A DNA stretch of 64,000 nt from Methylophilus glucosoxydans (lineage in GTDB: Bacteria > Pseudomonadota > Gammaproteobacteria > Burkholderiales > Methylophilaceae), in NCBI RefSeq assembly GCF_042676145.1, contig NZ_JBHTJW010000002.1, forward strand, positions 1,550,001 through 1,614,000. The letters are read 5' to 3'. How positions within the stretch are numbered: the stretch's first letter is position 1; every line of letters starts with the position of its first letter. A program made the position numbers and the translations under genes. Below are positions 24,710 to 34,348 of the stretch, piece by piece. The notes beneath the pieces were generated by a model. It saw only the letters and a list, made by a program, of their open reading frames with translations, searched no databases and had not been told where the DNA came from.

Positions 24710-25156
24710 CTATTTCTGATCGAATGCGTCCGTCCAGCTATTGGGCGTTTCGTAAAGGCGAACCCTTACCAGCTTGAGCTGATTGCCGAAGGTATCACGA
24801 TATTGGGCCTTGAGCAGCTTAAAGGCTTCCGCAGCCATGTTTTCTGCCGTCGGGATGGTTGGGAACACCACGGTCTTGTGATTGGGCAAGCTGTTTAGAA
24901 AATCCAGCACCGCCGTATCGCCATGGTAGACCAGAAAAGCATGGTCCCAGCGATCGACAATGGTTTCACGGGCAATTCTTTTTACATCGGCAAAATCCAT
25001 TACCATCCCATTTTCAGAGGCATGCTCTGCCTGAATCACCTCTCCAGACAGTGTAATTTCAATTGCGTAGCGATGACCGTGCAGATTACGGCATTGACTC
25101 TTGTGATCAGGAATGCGATGGCCCGCATCGAATTCCAAGCGTGTAGTAATTTCCAT
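24710..25156 (-). CDS. queD: 6-carboxy-5,6,7,8-tetrahydropterin synthase
   Basis: QueD performs the second step of queuosine synthesis, converting dihydroneopterin triphosphate to carboxytetrahydropterin. The 148-residue protein (counting from ATG 25156; a GTG is one codon upstream) shows zinc ligands His13, His26 and His28 and catalytic Cys22 in CRNLHGH, then WDHAFLV and PTAENMA. A TATAAT-like stretch lies immediately before the start with no Shine-Dalgarno site, so the transcript may be leaderless or the gene may be read from upstream. Confidence 0.93.
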   Translation of the reverse strand: MEITTRLEFDAGHRIPDHKSQCRNLHGHRYAIEITLSGEVIQAEHASENGMVMDFADVKRIARETIVDRWDHAFLVYHGDTAVLDFLNSLPNHKTVVFPTIPTAENMAAEAFKLLKAQYRDTFGNQLKLVRVRLYETPNSWTDAFDQK

Positions 25157-25226
25157 CACGCCATTATATCAGCAACCACGGCTCACGCTGATGCGCGATC
25201 ACGGATTGCAAATGCAAGTGCATGCA

Positions 25227-25400
25227 TCAATACAAATCATCAATATTCATCAATGCATCTTCATCGGCAGAGTAGTGCTTATGACTTTTTTCATAGCTAC
25301 CATAGCCACTGTCATAATCATCGACTTCATCGCCGGCAAAGTCTTCGAGCATTTGATCGATTTTCTTGAATTTATCGTTAGGTGCTGCTTTTTGTAACAT
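25227..25400 (-). CDS. small acidic tyrosine-rich protein of unknown function
   Basis: From ATG 25400, preceded by GGGAG at a good distance, the frame encodes 57 residues. The first third is mixed (MLQKAAPNDKFKKIDQ). The rest is very acidic with several Tyr and His, and ends MNIDDLY. No membrane segment or known domain is present. A longer frame from 25448 is less likely. It may be co-transcribed with queD, which begins 71 bases further along the minus strand. The function is unknown. Confidence 0.6.
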   Translation of the reverse strand: MLQKAAPNDKFKKIDQMLEDFAGDEVDDYDSGYGSYEKSHKHYSADEDALMNIDDLY

Positions 25401-25621
25401 GATGATCTCCCATGACGTTATTCTGTTAACAAAACCTGTCAGTATCAAATTGCTTTAGAACATCTTTAGCATAGACTGTGCCAAGCATGGCAAAGGTTCC
25501 TTACAAGAAGGTTAACGGCACCTATTAAAAAAAGTAAAATATGAAAACTTAATTGAGAACAATCAAGCTAACACATTGTCTACAAAGGCATAACACAATC
25601 ATAACTATTTGGAGAGATGCA

Positions 25622-26152
25622 ATGCGCAGTTTTATATTGATGTTTTTAACCCTGGGGGGGGTATCCATGGCTGAGGCAGAATGTCTACCGTTATACCAGC
25701 ACCAGTTTAAGACACTGCAAGGTCAAACTGTCGATTTTTGTCAATTTCAGGACAAGCCAGTGCTCATTGTGAACACTGCCAGCAAATGCGGATTCACGCC
25801 ACAGTTTGAAGCGTTGGAGGCCATGTATGAGCAATATAAAGATAAAGGGCTGGTGGTGATTGGCTTCCCCTCCAATGATTTCCGTCAGGAGCCTGGCAAC
25901 AACAAGCAGATTGGCGACTTTTGCAAGCTGACTTATTCGGTCAAGTTTCCTATGGTTGAAAAGTCCAGCGTGACTGGAAGTGGCGCCAATCCGCTTTATC
26001 AGCAACTGATCAAACAAACAGGGCAGGCACCACAATGGAATTTCTACAAATATCTGATTTTGCCAGGCGGGCAGAAGGTCTATTCTTTTAACAGTATGAC
26101 ACGTCCGGAAAGTGAAGAAATTCTCGGCAAGATCAAACCCCATCTCAAGTAA
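25622..26152 (+). CDS. glutathione peroxidase family protein, exported
   Basis: The 176-residue thiol peroxidase (GPx/BtuE family) reduces hydroperoxides. The peroxidatic Cys56 is in NTASKCGFTP, and the conserved GFPSNDFRQEPG and WNFYKYL motifs supply the Gln and Trp/Asn of the active site. An N-terminal Sec signal (about 1-19) predicts a periplasmic location. The start at 25622 has GGAGAG six bases upstream; the longer frame from 25553 is not supported. Confidence 0.9.
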   Translation: MRSFILMFLTLGGVSMAEAECLPLYQHQFKTLQGQTVDFCQFQDKPVLIVNTASKCGFTPQFEALEAMYEQYKDKGLVVIGFPSNDFRQEPGNNKQIGDFCKLTYSVKFPMVEKSSVTGSGANPLYQQLIKQTGQAPQWNFYKYLILPGGQKVYSFNSMTRPESEEILGKIKPHLK

Positions 26153-26252
26153 GTTTCTCAAGGTTTTTACGGCAGGCTCTGTAGCAAAACAAGGCAGGGC
26201 CTCATAAAACAAAACGATATAAAGTTTTTTTCATGTTTTCTTATCAAAGTCG

Positions 26253-26281
26253 TTGACAAGATATCTGGGCATCATTAATAT
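26253..26281 (+). promoter_or_regulatory. sigma-70 promoter of tRNA-Ala
   Basis: A perfect TTGACA (26253-26258), a 17-base spacer and TAATAT (26276-26281) lie about 50 bases before tRNA-Ala. Confidence 0.8.
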
Positions 26282-26334
26282 GGCGCCTTCTTTGAATTGC
26301 ACTGCAAAACAAAGAACTGCAATACCAGAGATTT

Positions 26335-26410
<76 letters not shown>

Positions 26411-26467
26411 AGTGATTGAAAATATTGAATTTTTTTAAAAAATAAATATTTTAATTATTTGAAAAAC

Positions 26468-26476
26468 TGGTATAAT
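26468..26476 (+). promoter_or_regulatory. extended -10 promoter of tRNA-Glu
   Basis: TGGTATAAT is an extended -10 element with a consensus hexamer at 26471-26476, 23 bases before tRNA-Glu. It suggests tRNA-Glu can be transcribed independently of tRNA-Ala. Confidence 0.6.
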
Positions 26477-26499
26477 GCACGGGTTGTTAAATTTCTTAG

Positions 26500-26575
26500 G
26501 TCCCCATCGTCTAGAGGCCTAGGACACCTCCCTTTCACGGAGGCGACCGGGGTTCGAATCCCCGTGGGGACGCCA
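26500..26575 (+). tRNA. tRNA-Glu (anticodon TTC)
   Basis: Acceptor GTCCCCA pairs with TGGGGAC. The anticodon stem-loop is CCTCC-CTTTCAC-GGAGG (anticodon TTC). The T arm contains GGTTCGAATCC and CCA is encoded. Confidence 0.97.
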
Positions 26576-26690
26576 AAAATCACTCAGTGATTTCTAGCTT
26601 TAAATTTCATATTTATTTAAATCACCTGCTTATTAAAGCTTAAGCTTCTTTAAGGCTATGGTGTAAAGCTGCGTACAGATTACGCAGTAA

Positions 26691-26722
26691 AAAACCCGGC
26701 ATTGCCGGGCTTTTGTTTTTTT
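26691..26722 (+). terminator. intrinsic terminator between tRNA-Glu and queF
   Basis: AAAACCCGGC and GCCGGGCTTTT form a stem around ATT, followed by GTTTTTTT. The A-rich left flank allows it to work for convergent queF as well. Confidence 0.85.
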
Positions 26723-26737
26723 GCATGGTCAAATGGC

Positions 26738-27193
26738 TTATCCGCGTATATTACTTTGCGCAGAAAACTGAGAGAGCTCGACAAAAGGTTCTGGCTGCCA
26801 GCCTGGGGCACGATGTTCGGCCACCACATTGGTGAAAATGCCACCACGGACATAAAACTTGGCGGTTACGCGCATAAATTTTGGGTCTATGGCAGAGACT
26901 AGATCATCCAGAATCTGATTGGTGACCGCTTCATGGAAGCAGCCCTCATCGCGGAATGACCACATGTAAAGTTTAAGACTCTTGAGCTCAACACATAACT
27001 TGTTGGGAATATAGTCCAGATAAATCACCGCAAAGTCAGGTTGACCGGTTTTTGGACACAGGCAGGTAAACTCTGGAATTTCCATATGGATATGGAAGTC
27101 TCTCTGCGAATTGGGATTTTCAAAGGTTTCCAGTGTTTTAGTCGGTTGTGCAGTGGGTTTCCCACCAAGTAAATGTTCGTTCATTGTGCGCAT
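26738..27193 (-). CDS. queF: NADPH-dependent 7-cyano-7-deazaguanine reductase (preQ1 synthase)
   Basis: QueF reduces preQ0 to preQ1, the last free-base step before insertion into tRNA. The 151-residue unimodular type has catalytic Cys46 in CPKTGQPDF, the nearby Asp53, and the QueF signature ELKSLKLY (69-76). It faces smc divergently, and queD is 1.6 kb away. No preQ1 riboswitch-like structure is seen upstream of it. Confidence 0.94.
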   Translation of the reverse strand: MRTMNEHLLGGKPTAQPTKTLETFENPNSQRDFHIHMEIPEFTCLCPKTGQPDFAVIYLDYIPNKLCVELKSLKLYMWSFRDEGCFHEAVTNQILDDLVSAIDPKFMRVTAKFYVRGGIFTNVVAEHRAPGWQPEPFVELSQFSAQSNIRG

Positions 27194-27263
27194 GTTTCGT
27201 CTTAAAAATGGGTATTATAACGCTTAAGCGACCACTCAAATTCTTATAAGCAGTTTACTTACT

Positions 27264-30200
27264 TTGCGTCTGACACATTTAAAACTTGCGGGGTTCAAGT
27301 CTTTTGTTGATCCAACGACCATCCACCTGCATGGGCAGCGTGTGGGCGTGGTAGGGCCAAATGGCTGTGGCAAGTCTAACGTCATGGAGTCGGTCCGCTG
27401 GGTGCTGGGCGAATCCTCCGCCAAGGAAATGCGCGCCGATGCCATGGATGCAGTGATTTTTAACGGATCTTCGCATCGCAAACCTATTTCGCGGGCCAGT
27501 GTCGAGCTCATTTTTGATAACAGCCTGGGTGGTGCCAGTGGCGAGTGGAATCAATATGCCGAAATCTCGGTCAAGCGTGTAATCGAGCGCGATAAGGGCT
27601 CAAGCTACTATATTAATAACACTGCGGTACGCCGTCGGGATGTGGCAGATTTGTTTTTGGGCACCGGCCTTGGGGGGCGTGCTTACGCCATCATCGGTCA
27701 AAACACGATTTCACGTATTGTTGAAGCCCGGCCAGAAGAGCTGCGCGTATTTCTCGAAGAAGCCGCAGGGATCAGCAAATATAAAGAGCGCAGGCGTGAA
27801 ACAGAGCTACGCCTGCGTGATACACGTGAGAATCTTGCGCGCGTGGAAGATATTTCACGCGAGATGAACAAGCAGATTCTCAAGCTGGAGGCGCAAGCCG
27901 TGGTGACGCAGAAATATCAGTCACTGCAAGCGGCGTACCAACTGGCTGAGGCGCAATGGTGGTGGTTGCGCAAGCGAGATGCTGTGCTGGCTTACGAGGC
28001 CGCTTCACAAGCGGTAGCGCACGCAGTGAATGCGCTGGAGGAGAAAGTTGCGGCGTTAAGGCGTTGCGAGTTGGCTTTGGAGCAGGCTCGACAGCAGCAT
28101 CAGGCCGCATCAGGCGAATTGCATACGGCACAGGCGGCCTTTTACGAGGCCAACGCGCAAGTTTCCAATCTGGATTTACAAGTCAAGCAATCGGAAGAGG
28201 CCCGCTTAAGACTGCTGCAACAGCAGCAACAGCTGCAGGGGCAGATTGAGCGTGGTAGCCAGCAGCAAGCGCAGTTACAACAGCAACTGGACGAAAAAAC
28301 CACGGCACTCGCCTCCGCACAACAAGCGCTGACCGGACAAGCGCAGCAGTTGCAAGCCTTGCAACAGGCTTTGCCTGCACAGTCATTACAGTTGCAAGGC
28401 ATACAGCAAGCCGCCAGTGAAGCACAGCAAGCAGTGCAGCAATGCCGCCAGCAGATGCAACTGCAGCAGAATAACGTACAGTTTTTGCAACGCAATCTTT
28501 CGGAATCCAGCCAGCGCTTGCAACAGTTACAAGGTGAGCTATCAGCCTGGGCCTTGCCAGATATGCAGGCCTTGGAGGGGTATAAGCAGCAGCAGGCGCA
28601 ACAGCAGGCCCAGTTGCAGCAAGAAGAACAGCAGCTACAACAATGGCGGGTAGATGAACAGCAGCAACAGCAACGGTTGCTGCAAGCCAGGCAAGACTGG
28701 CAGCAGGCTCAACGCCAGCTGAACCAGCTTGAAGCCGAAATCCAGTCTTTGCAAAAGTTGCAGCAAAGCCTCAAGCAAGACCAGCAACTAGGGCCCTGGT
28801 TGCAACAAAGCGGTTTGCAATCAGCGGCGCGTTTGTGGCAGGCGGTACAGGTGGATGCCACATGGCAGCCCGCGCTCGAAGCGGTCCTGGGCTATAAACT
28901 GAATGCCTTGCTCACTGAATCTTTGCCGATGTTGGCTACATTACCGCATCCGCAAGCCGCTTTAGCCATAGCCATGCCTGGAACGGCCAGCGATAGCTTG
29001 CCAGACCATTGGCAAGGATTACCCAGCTTATATAGTTTGCTCACGCTCAAGCAGTTGGAAATGGCTGGTGCCTTGCAGCACTGGCTCATGGGTATTTACG
29101 TGATTGAGGATGTTGCCCAAGTGGGCCAGTTTCAATCGCAACTCCCGGCAGGCGTGAGTCTGCTTAGCAAGCAAGGGGATCTCTATCAACGCTATAGCGT
29201 GGTTTATCATGGCCGCCAGAATGCCATGCAAGGCGTGTTGGAGCGGCAGCAGCAACTGGACAAGTTACAGGCCGGTTTGGAAGCCGCGCAAGCTGCGGTT
29301 AATCACACCCAACAGCAGGTGCAACTGATTGAACAGGCGCTGCAACAGTTGCGCTTGCAACAGCAGCAGGCACATCCACGGATCAAACAATATACCGCAG
29401 CCATGCATGAGGCGCAGATGCAACAGTCAAGCTTGCAGCAGGCCTATGACAACGCGTCGCGCAGGCAAACCGCCTTACAACAAGACCTGTCTGCGCTGCA
29501 GGTACGGCAGCAGAGTCTCAATGACGAGCTTTCGCAAGCGCAAGCCAGGATCGCGCAGTATCAGGCGCAGTTTGCCAGCCTGGAACAGGCGGCGCGCGAA
29601 GCACAGGCCCTCAAGCATCATGCAGAGCAAGCCTATTTTGATGCGCGTGACAGCGTACAGCAGGCTGAAAAAGCGCATCAGTCACAAGTATTCGAGCAAA
29701 CCCTGTTGCAAAATGCTGTCAATGATTTGCAGCACCGCTTGAGTCAGCTCAGCCAAGAGCGTGAGCATTTGCAATTACGCCTGCAAGAAACCGAGCAAAC
29801 GCTCGCCGTCAGTGCCATGGAAACCTTGAAGGTACATTTGGCACAGGCCTTGGACAAGCAGCACACTTGTGAGCAGGCGCTGGCGCATGTGCGTAACGAT
29901 CTGGCGCAGAAAGAAGCCGTTTTGCAGACAGAAGAGCGTCAGCGCATGCAAATCGAGCAGCAATTGCATCCCTTGCGCGACACCGTTGAGCAACAAAGAC
30001 TTAAACAGCAGGCCTGCCAGCTGCAAGTCGAGCAATGCCAGCAGTCTTTGTCTGAAATGGGTCTGGATGAAGCCATGCTTCAACAAGGGCTAAATCAAGA
30101 CAGCAAAGCCGAAACACTGGCGCAAACGACCCAAAGGTTACAACAGCAGATCCAGCAACTCGGCGCGGTCAATCTGGCTGCGATTGAAGAATTAGCCAGC

Positions 30201-30773
30201 GAGCAGGCGCGTAAAGGGTATCTGGACAGTCAACTGCAAGACCTGCTCACCGCCAGCGAAACGCTGGAAGAGGCGATCCAGAAAATAGACCGCGAAACCC
30301 GCGGAAAACTGCGCGCAACCTTTGATGAAGCCAACCGTCACTTTGGCGAATTATTTAATACCTTGTTTAATGGCGGCAATGCCAAGCTGGTGCTGTTGGG
30401 TGATGAAATTCTGGATACCGGCGTGCAAGTCTTTGCGCAACCGCCAGGCAAAAAAAACACGACCATCCAGTTATTATCCGGGGGCGAAAAAGCGCTGACG
30501 GCCATGGCGCTGGTGTTTGCGCTGTTCAGGTTAAATCCGGCACCGTTTTGCCTGATGGATGAGGTGGATGCCCCGCTGGATGACAGCAACACCGAGCGTT
30601 TCTGCCAACTGGTGCGCGTGATGTCAGAAAAAACCCAATTCTTGTTTGTTTCTCACAACAAAATCACGATGGAGATGTCTGAACAGCTAATTGGGGTCAC
30701 CATGCAAGAGTCGGGCGTGTCACGGATTGTCGATGTGGATATCGAAGAGGCCATCCGCATGCATGCGGCTTAG
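27264..30773 (+). CDS. smc: chromosome segregation ATPase SMC
   Basis: SMC condenses and organises the chromosome. The 1169-residue protein has an N-terminal Walker A GPNGCGKS (31-38), long coiled coils, a hinge (about 495-640), and the C-terminal signature LLSGGEKALTAMAL with Walker B CLMDEVDAPLDD. The start is TTG 27264, the only codon giving the canonical RLTHLKLAGFKSF N-terminus, with a poor Shine-Dalgarno site, so translation is probably weak. The coiled coil is unusually glutamine-rich. ZipA and LigA follow, an order typical of betaproteobacteria. Confidence 0.96.
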   Translation: MRLTHLKLAGFKSFVDPTTIHLHGQRVGVVGPNGCGKSNVMESVRWVLGESSAKEMRADAMDAVIFNGSSHRKPISRASVELIFDNSLGGASGEWNQYAEISVKRVIERDKGSSYYINNTAVRRRDVADLFLGTGLGGRAYAIIGQNTISRIVEARPEELRVFLEEAAGISKYKERRRETELRLRDTRENLARVEDISREMNKQILKLEAQAVVTQKYQSLQAAYQLAEAQWWWLRKRDAVLAYEAASQAVAHAVNALEEKVAALRRCELALEQARQQHQAASGELHTAQAAFYEANAQVSNLDLQVKQSEEARLRLLQQQQQLQGQIERGSQQQAQLQQQLDEKTTALASAQQALTGQAQQLQALQQALPAQSLQLQGIQQAASEAQQAVQQCRQQMQLQQNNVQFLQRNLSESSQRLQQLQGELSAWALPDMQALEGYKQQQAQQQAQLQQEEQQLQQWRVDEQQQQQRLLQARQDWQQAQRQLNQLEAEIQSLQKLQQSLKQDQQLGPWLQQSGLQSAARLWQAVQVDATWQPALEAVLGYKLNALLTESLPMLATLPHPQAALAIAMPGTASDSLPDHWQGLPSLYSLLTLKQLEMAGALQHWLMGIYVIEDVAQVGQFQSQLPAGVSLLSKQGDLYQRYSVVYHGRQNAMQGVLERQQQLDKLQAGLEAAQAAVNHTQQQVQLIEQALQQLRLQQQQAHPRIKQYTAAMHEAQMQQSSLQQAYDNASRRQTALQQDLSALQVRQQSLNDELSQAQARIAQYQAQFASLEQAAREAQALKHHAEQAYFDARDSVQQAEKAHQSQVFEQTLLQNAVNDLQHRLSQLSQEREHLQLRLQETEQTLAVSAMETLKVHLAQALDKQHTCEQALAHVRNDLAQKEAVLQTEERQRMQIEQQLHPLRDTVEQQRLKQQACQLQVEQCQQSLSEMGLDEAMLQQGLNQDSKAETLAQTTQRLQQQIQQLGAVNLAAIEELASEQARKGYLDSQLQDLLTASETLEEAIQKIDRETRGKLRATFDEANRHFGELFNTLFNGGNAKLVLLGDEILDTGVQVFAQPPGKKNTTIQLLSGGEKALTAMALVFALFRLNPAPFCLMDEVDAPLDDSNTERFCQLVRVMSEKTQFLFVSHNKITMEMSEQLIGVTMQESGVSRIVDVDIEEAIRMHAA

Positions 30774-30825
30774 CGCCAGTTTTGTTGTATCATAATGCAA
30801 GCGTTATAAAGGATTGTTAAGTCAC

Positions 30826-32259
30826 ATGTCTGATTTGTGGATGATATTGGTGTTGCTCGGGGTCAGCATCGTTCTGGCAGTGGTTGTATTTAACTGGTGG
30901 CAGGAAAAAAAATATCGTAGAGACGTTGAATACCGTTTTAGTCATACCCGTAGCGATTTACTGGATGGCGAGCCTGCTGCCAAGGTCAAAGAGGCTGCCA
31001 AGAAAGCTGCCGTGGATACCGCCCCTGTGTCCGAGGAGGTGGAGGGCTGGATGTCTGAGCCCCGTGTCCGCCAAACCGGCATGCGGCCTTCAGCTCAACC
31101 TTCTGTTAAAGTTGAGCCGGAGTTTTCCAATCCCCCCCCGGCAAAAGCCGCAGAACCCGCCAAGCTTAAACCAAAACCAGCGCCTGCCACTTCTCCAGTT
31201 AAAACAGCGCCTGTTCAACCGATTCATGAGCCAGTGATCAATGTGACCAAGCCAGAACCGGTCACCCCACAGGTGTCGGCTTATCAACCGCCAGTCGCAG
31301 TGCCAGAGCCGGCTGTGGTGGCAGAGCAACCGACTTTTGCTTTTGAAGTACCGCCAGTCCAGGCCTTGGAAGAGATGCCATCGGCAGAACCGGCTTCCGT
31401 GTCCACGACACTGCCGGACTTGCCTGCTGAAGTGCACCCCTCTATGGATTGGATCGGCTTGATTGATGCGCCGCTAGGCGTCATGTTGGTTGAGCTGGAA
31501 GATATGCAAGCTGAGGTACGTACGTTCCCACAACATGCCACCCTCTGGGCGCAGAGCGCAACAACAGGCGAGTGGCAGGATGTATTGGCTCTGGATGCTG
31601 CCGCCATGCAAACACAAACGCCAGCCAGTCAGGTCGCTTGCAGTTTGCAATTGGCTGACCGTGGCGGTCCGGTTGATCAGGAAACGCTCAAGCGCTTTCA
31701 GAAGTCCATGGAAACATTGGCCAGAGCCTTGGGCCTGACTGTGGTATGGCAGGGCGGATATGAGCCTGCATTACAAGCACAAGCGATAGATGCTTTCTGT
31801 ATCGACGTTGATAAAGCCGTTGAATTTCATGTGTTAGCCAACCAGGGCATGTTTCATGCGACCAAGCTGCGTGGCTTGGCTGAAGCTTGCGGCATGCAGC
31901 TGAGTGCCGAAGGCCGCTTCGAGTTATTGAATGCTGACGGTCAATTAGTGTTTTCAGTACGTAATTACGAGGGCAAGCCATTTTCTGCAGATATGTTGAA
32001 ATCCGCAGTGATGACTGGGGTGACTTTCCAGCTGGATATTCCTACTACGCCTGACAGTTTGCAGGTGTTTGACCAGATGGTCGAAATTGCACGTCATCTG
32101 GCGACTAGCCTCAATGCCGCCCTGATTGACGTCAACCGCAAAGCGATTGGTGATCCACAGCTGGATAAAATCCGCCAGCAACTCAAAAATATCTCTAATG
32201 CAATGGCGACGCAGGGGATTATCCCCGGTAGTAACCATGCCAAGCGCCTGTTCTCCTGA
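30826..32259 (+). CDS. zipA: cell division protein ZipA
   Basis: ZipA tethers FtsZ to the membrane. The 477-residue protein has an N-terminal anchor helix (about 5-22), a basic patch, a long Pro/Ala/Glu/Val-rich linker (about 45-200), and a C-terminal region of about 140 residues matching the FtsZ-binding ZipA domain (from VEFHVLANQG to the end). ATG 30826 is preferred to the TTG at 30814. The stop overlaps the ligA start, indicating coupling. It is longer than E. coli ZipA because of extra sequence before the C-terminal domain. Confidence 0.85.
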   Translation: MSDLWMILVLLGVSIVLAVVVFNWWQEKKYRRDVEYRFSHTRSDLLDGEPAAKVKEAAKKAAVDTAPVSEEVEGWMSEPRVRQTGMRPSAQPSVKVEPEFSNPPPAKAAEPAKLKPKPAPATSPVKTAPVQPIHEPVINVTKPEPVTPQVSAYQPPVAVPEPAVVAEQPTFAFEVPPVQALEEMPSAEPASVSTTLPDLPAEVHPSMDWIGLIDAPLGVMLVELEDMQAEVRTFPQHATLWAQSATTGEWQDVLALDAAAMQTQTPASQVACSLQLADRGGPVDQETLKRFQKSMETLARALGLTVVWQGGYEPALQAQAIDAFCIDVDKAVEFHVLANQGMFHATKLRGLAEACGMQLSAEGRFELLNADGQLVFSVRNYEGKPFSADMLKSAVMTGVTFQLDIPTTPDSLQVFDQMVEIARHLATSLNAALIDVNRKAIGDPQLDKIRQQLKNISNAMATQGIIPGSNHAKRLFS

Positions 32260-34346
32260 TGATGTCCATGCAAGAGGCTGCGCTGGCGTTGCAGCAGCTC
32301 AAGCAACGTATTGCCGAGTATGACTATCACTATTATGTGCTGGACGCGCCCTTGGTCAGCGATAGTGAATATGATGGCCTCTACCGCCAGCTGGTCGAGA
32401 TTGAGCAGCAATATCCAGAGCTGATTACTGCGGACTCCCCCAGCCAGCGGGTAGGGGGAAAGGCGCTGGCTGCTTTTGAAAGCGTGCAACACCGGCAAGC
32501 CATGCTTTCCCTGAATAATGCCTTTGCAGACGACGAGCTAGAAGCGTTTGACCGCCGAGTGCGTGAAGGTACCGGGGAGGCCGTGGTGGCCTATGCCGTC
32601 GAGCCAAAATTTGATGGCCTGGCGATTACCCTGACCTATGAGCACGGGCTATTTGTGCAGGGCGCGACCCGTGGTGATGGGTATACGGGGGAGAATGTCA
32701 CCCACAACCTCAAAACCATACGCGCCATTCCCAGCCGCTTGAATATTGCGCAGCCACCAGCCTTACTTGAGGTGCGCGGCGAGGTCTTGATGTTGAAAAG
32801 AGACTTCGAGAAGCTCAATCAGCAGCAGGCGGCGGTAAAAGGCAAACTGTTTGCCAACCCGCGCAATGCCGCAGCAGGTAGCTTGCGCCAGCTGGATCCT
32901 CACATTACCGCCAAACGCCCTCTACATTTCTTTGCCTATGGTCTGGGCGCCAGCATAGGCGTGCCGGAATTAAATACTCATTCTGAAGCCATGCAATACC
33001 TGGCTGACTTGCGTTTTCCTGTCAGTGATTTGCGCGCGGTGAAAATAGGCGCTCAGGGGTTGCGTGAATACTATGCCGAGATTGGCGAAAAACGGCACCA
33101 GTTACCATTTGACATCGATGGCGTGGTCTACAAAGTGAATGACTTTGCCTTGCAGGCCAGCCTAGGCTTTGTTTCGCGTGCGCCGCGCTGGGCGGTGGCA
33201 CACAAGTTTCCGGCCGAAGAGGCAACGACCATTGTTGAAGATATTTCTGTGCAGGTGGGCCGTACTGGCGCGATTACCCCTGTTGCCAGATTGAAACCCG
33301 TATTTGTAGGCGGCGTGACGGTCACGAATGCCACCTTGCATAACGAGGATGAATTAAGGCGCAAGGATATCCAGATCGGCGACACCGTGATTGTCAGGCG
33401 GGCAGGGGATGTGATCCCAGAGGTTGTTTCGGTTAAAACAGAATTACGCCCGGCAGATGCGCGCCGCTTTGTCATGCCTGCCGTCTGCCCGGAATGTGGC
33501 TCGCATGTGGTCCGTCCGCAGGATGAAGCCGTGGCACGCTGCACTGGCGGATTGATCTGCCCGGCACAGCGTAAACAGGCCATTACACACTTTGCTTCAC
33601 GCCGTGCCATGGATATTGAGGGCCTGGGTGAGAAACTGGTAGACCAGCTGGTTGCACGCGAACTCGTCCATCATCTGGATGATATTTACCGTTTGACCCT
33701 GCCCATGCTCAGCGACCTTGAACGGATGGCAGAAAAATCTGCACAAAATGTGCTGGTAGCCATTGAAAAAAGCAAGCAAACGACCTTGCCCAGATTTATT
33801 TATGCATTAGGGATTCGCAATGTGGGTGAGGCCACTGCAAAAGACCTGGCACAACATTTTGGCAATCTTGATGCCTTGATGCAGGCCGATGTAGCCGCAC
33901 TCACGCAAGTCAAGGATGTCGGGCCGATTGTGGCGGAAGCTGCATATCAGTTCTTTCAGGAACCGCATAACCGCGAAGTGATCGCCGCCATGCGCGATTT
34001 AGGTGTGCATTGGGCCGACATTGAAAAAAAGGCCGCTTTGACCCCGTTTGCTGGCAAAACCTTTGTGCTGACTGGCACATTGCCTACGCTCAAGCGTGAC
34101 CAAGCCCAAGCGATGATTGAAGCCGCGGGCGGTAAGGTCAGCGGCAGTGTCTCGGCCAAAACCAGTTATGTGGTGGCCGGAGAAGAGGCGGGCAGCAAAC
34201 TTGAAAAAGCGCAGCAACTGAATATCGCCATTCTGGATGAAGCTGCATTGCTCGTCATGTTACAGGCCGCTTCTGAAGATGACACGACAACGGAAACGCC
34301 CTCTGATTCAATCGAACCTCTCTCAAAACAATCGAGTTTATTCTGA
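32259..34346 (+). CDS. ligA: NAD-dependent DNA ligase LigA
   Basis: LigA seals nicks during replication and repair using NAD. In the 695-residue protein, domain Ia includes YDYHYYVLD. The adenylation site is Lys117 in EPKFDGLAI. An OB fold, a four-Cys zinc finger (CPECG ... CTGGLICP), helix-hairpin-helix repeats and a C-terminal BRCT domain (about 595-670) follow. The start is coupled to zipA by overlap. The tail after BRCT is polar and probably unstructured. Confidence 0.97.
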   Translation: MMSMQEAALALQQLKQRIAEYDYHYYVLDAPLVSDSEYDGLYRQLVEIEQQYPELITADSPSQRVGGKALAAFESVQHRQAMLSLNNAFADDELEAFDRRVREGTGEAVVAYAVEPKFDGLAITLTYEHGLFVQGATRGDGYTGENVTHNLKTIRAIPSRLNIAQPPALLEVRGEVLMLKRDFEKLNQQQAAVKGKLFANPRNAAAGSLRQLDPHITAKRPLHFFAYGLGASIGVPELNTHSEAMQYLADLRFPVSDLRAVKIGAQGLREYYAEIGEKRHQLPFDIDGVVYKVNDFALQASLGFVSRAPRWAVAHKFPAEEATTIVEDISVQVGRTGAITPVARLKPVFVGGVTVTNATLHNEDELRRKDIQIGDTVIVRRAGDVIPEVVSVKTELRPADARRFVMPAVCPECGSHVVRPQDEAVARCTGGLICPAQRKQAITHFASRRAMDIEGLGEKLVDQLVARELVHHLDDIYRLTLPMLSDLERMAEKSAQNVLVAIEKSKQTTLPRFIYALGIRNVGEATAKDLAQHFGNLDALMQADVAALTQVKDVGPIVAEAAYQFFQEPHNREVIAAMRDLGVHWADIEKKAALTPFAGKTFVLTGTLPTLKRDQAQAMIEAAGGKVSGSVSAKTSYVVAGEEAGSKLEKAQQLNIAILDEAALLVMLQAASEDDTTTETPSDSIEPLSKQSSLF

Positions 34347-34348
34347 AT

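Noticed and set aside
25157..25170. TATAAT-like element directly before queD as a leaderless promoter
   Set aside because: No -35 element at a proper distance was found, so it is mentioned only in the queD entry.
27194..27263. preQ1 riboswitch upstream of queF
   Set aside because: The 70-base divergent gap has no pseudoknot-like C-rich loop and A-rich tail pattern.
28170..28760. CAG/CAA-rich stretch as a DNA repeat or CRISPR
   Set aside because: It has no regular period or spacers and is explained by the Gln-rich coiled coil of SMC; no CRISPR array was seen in the window.
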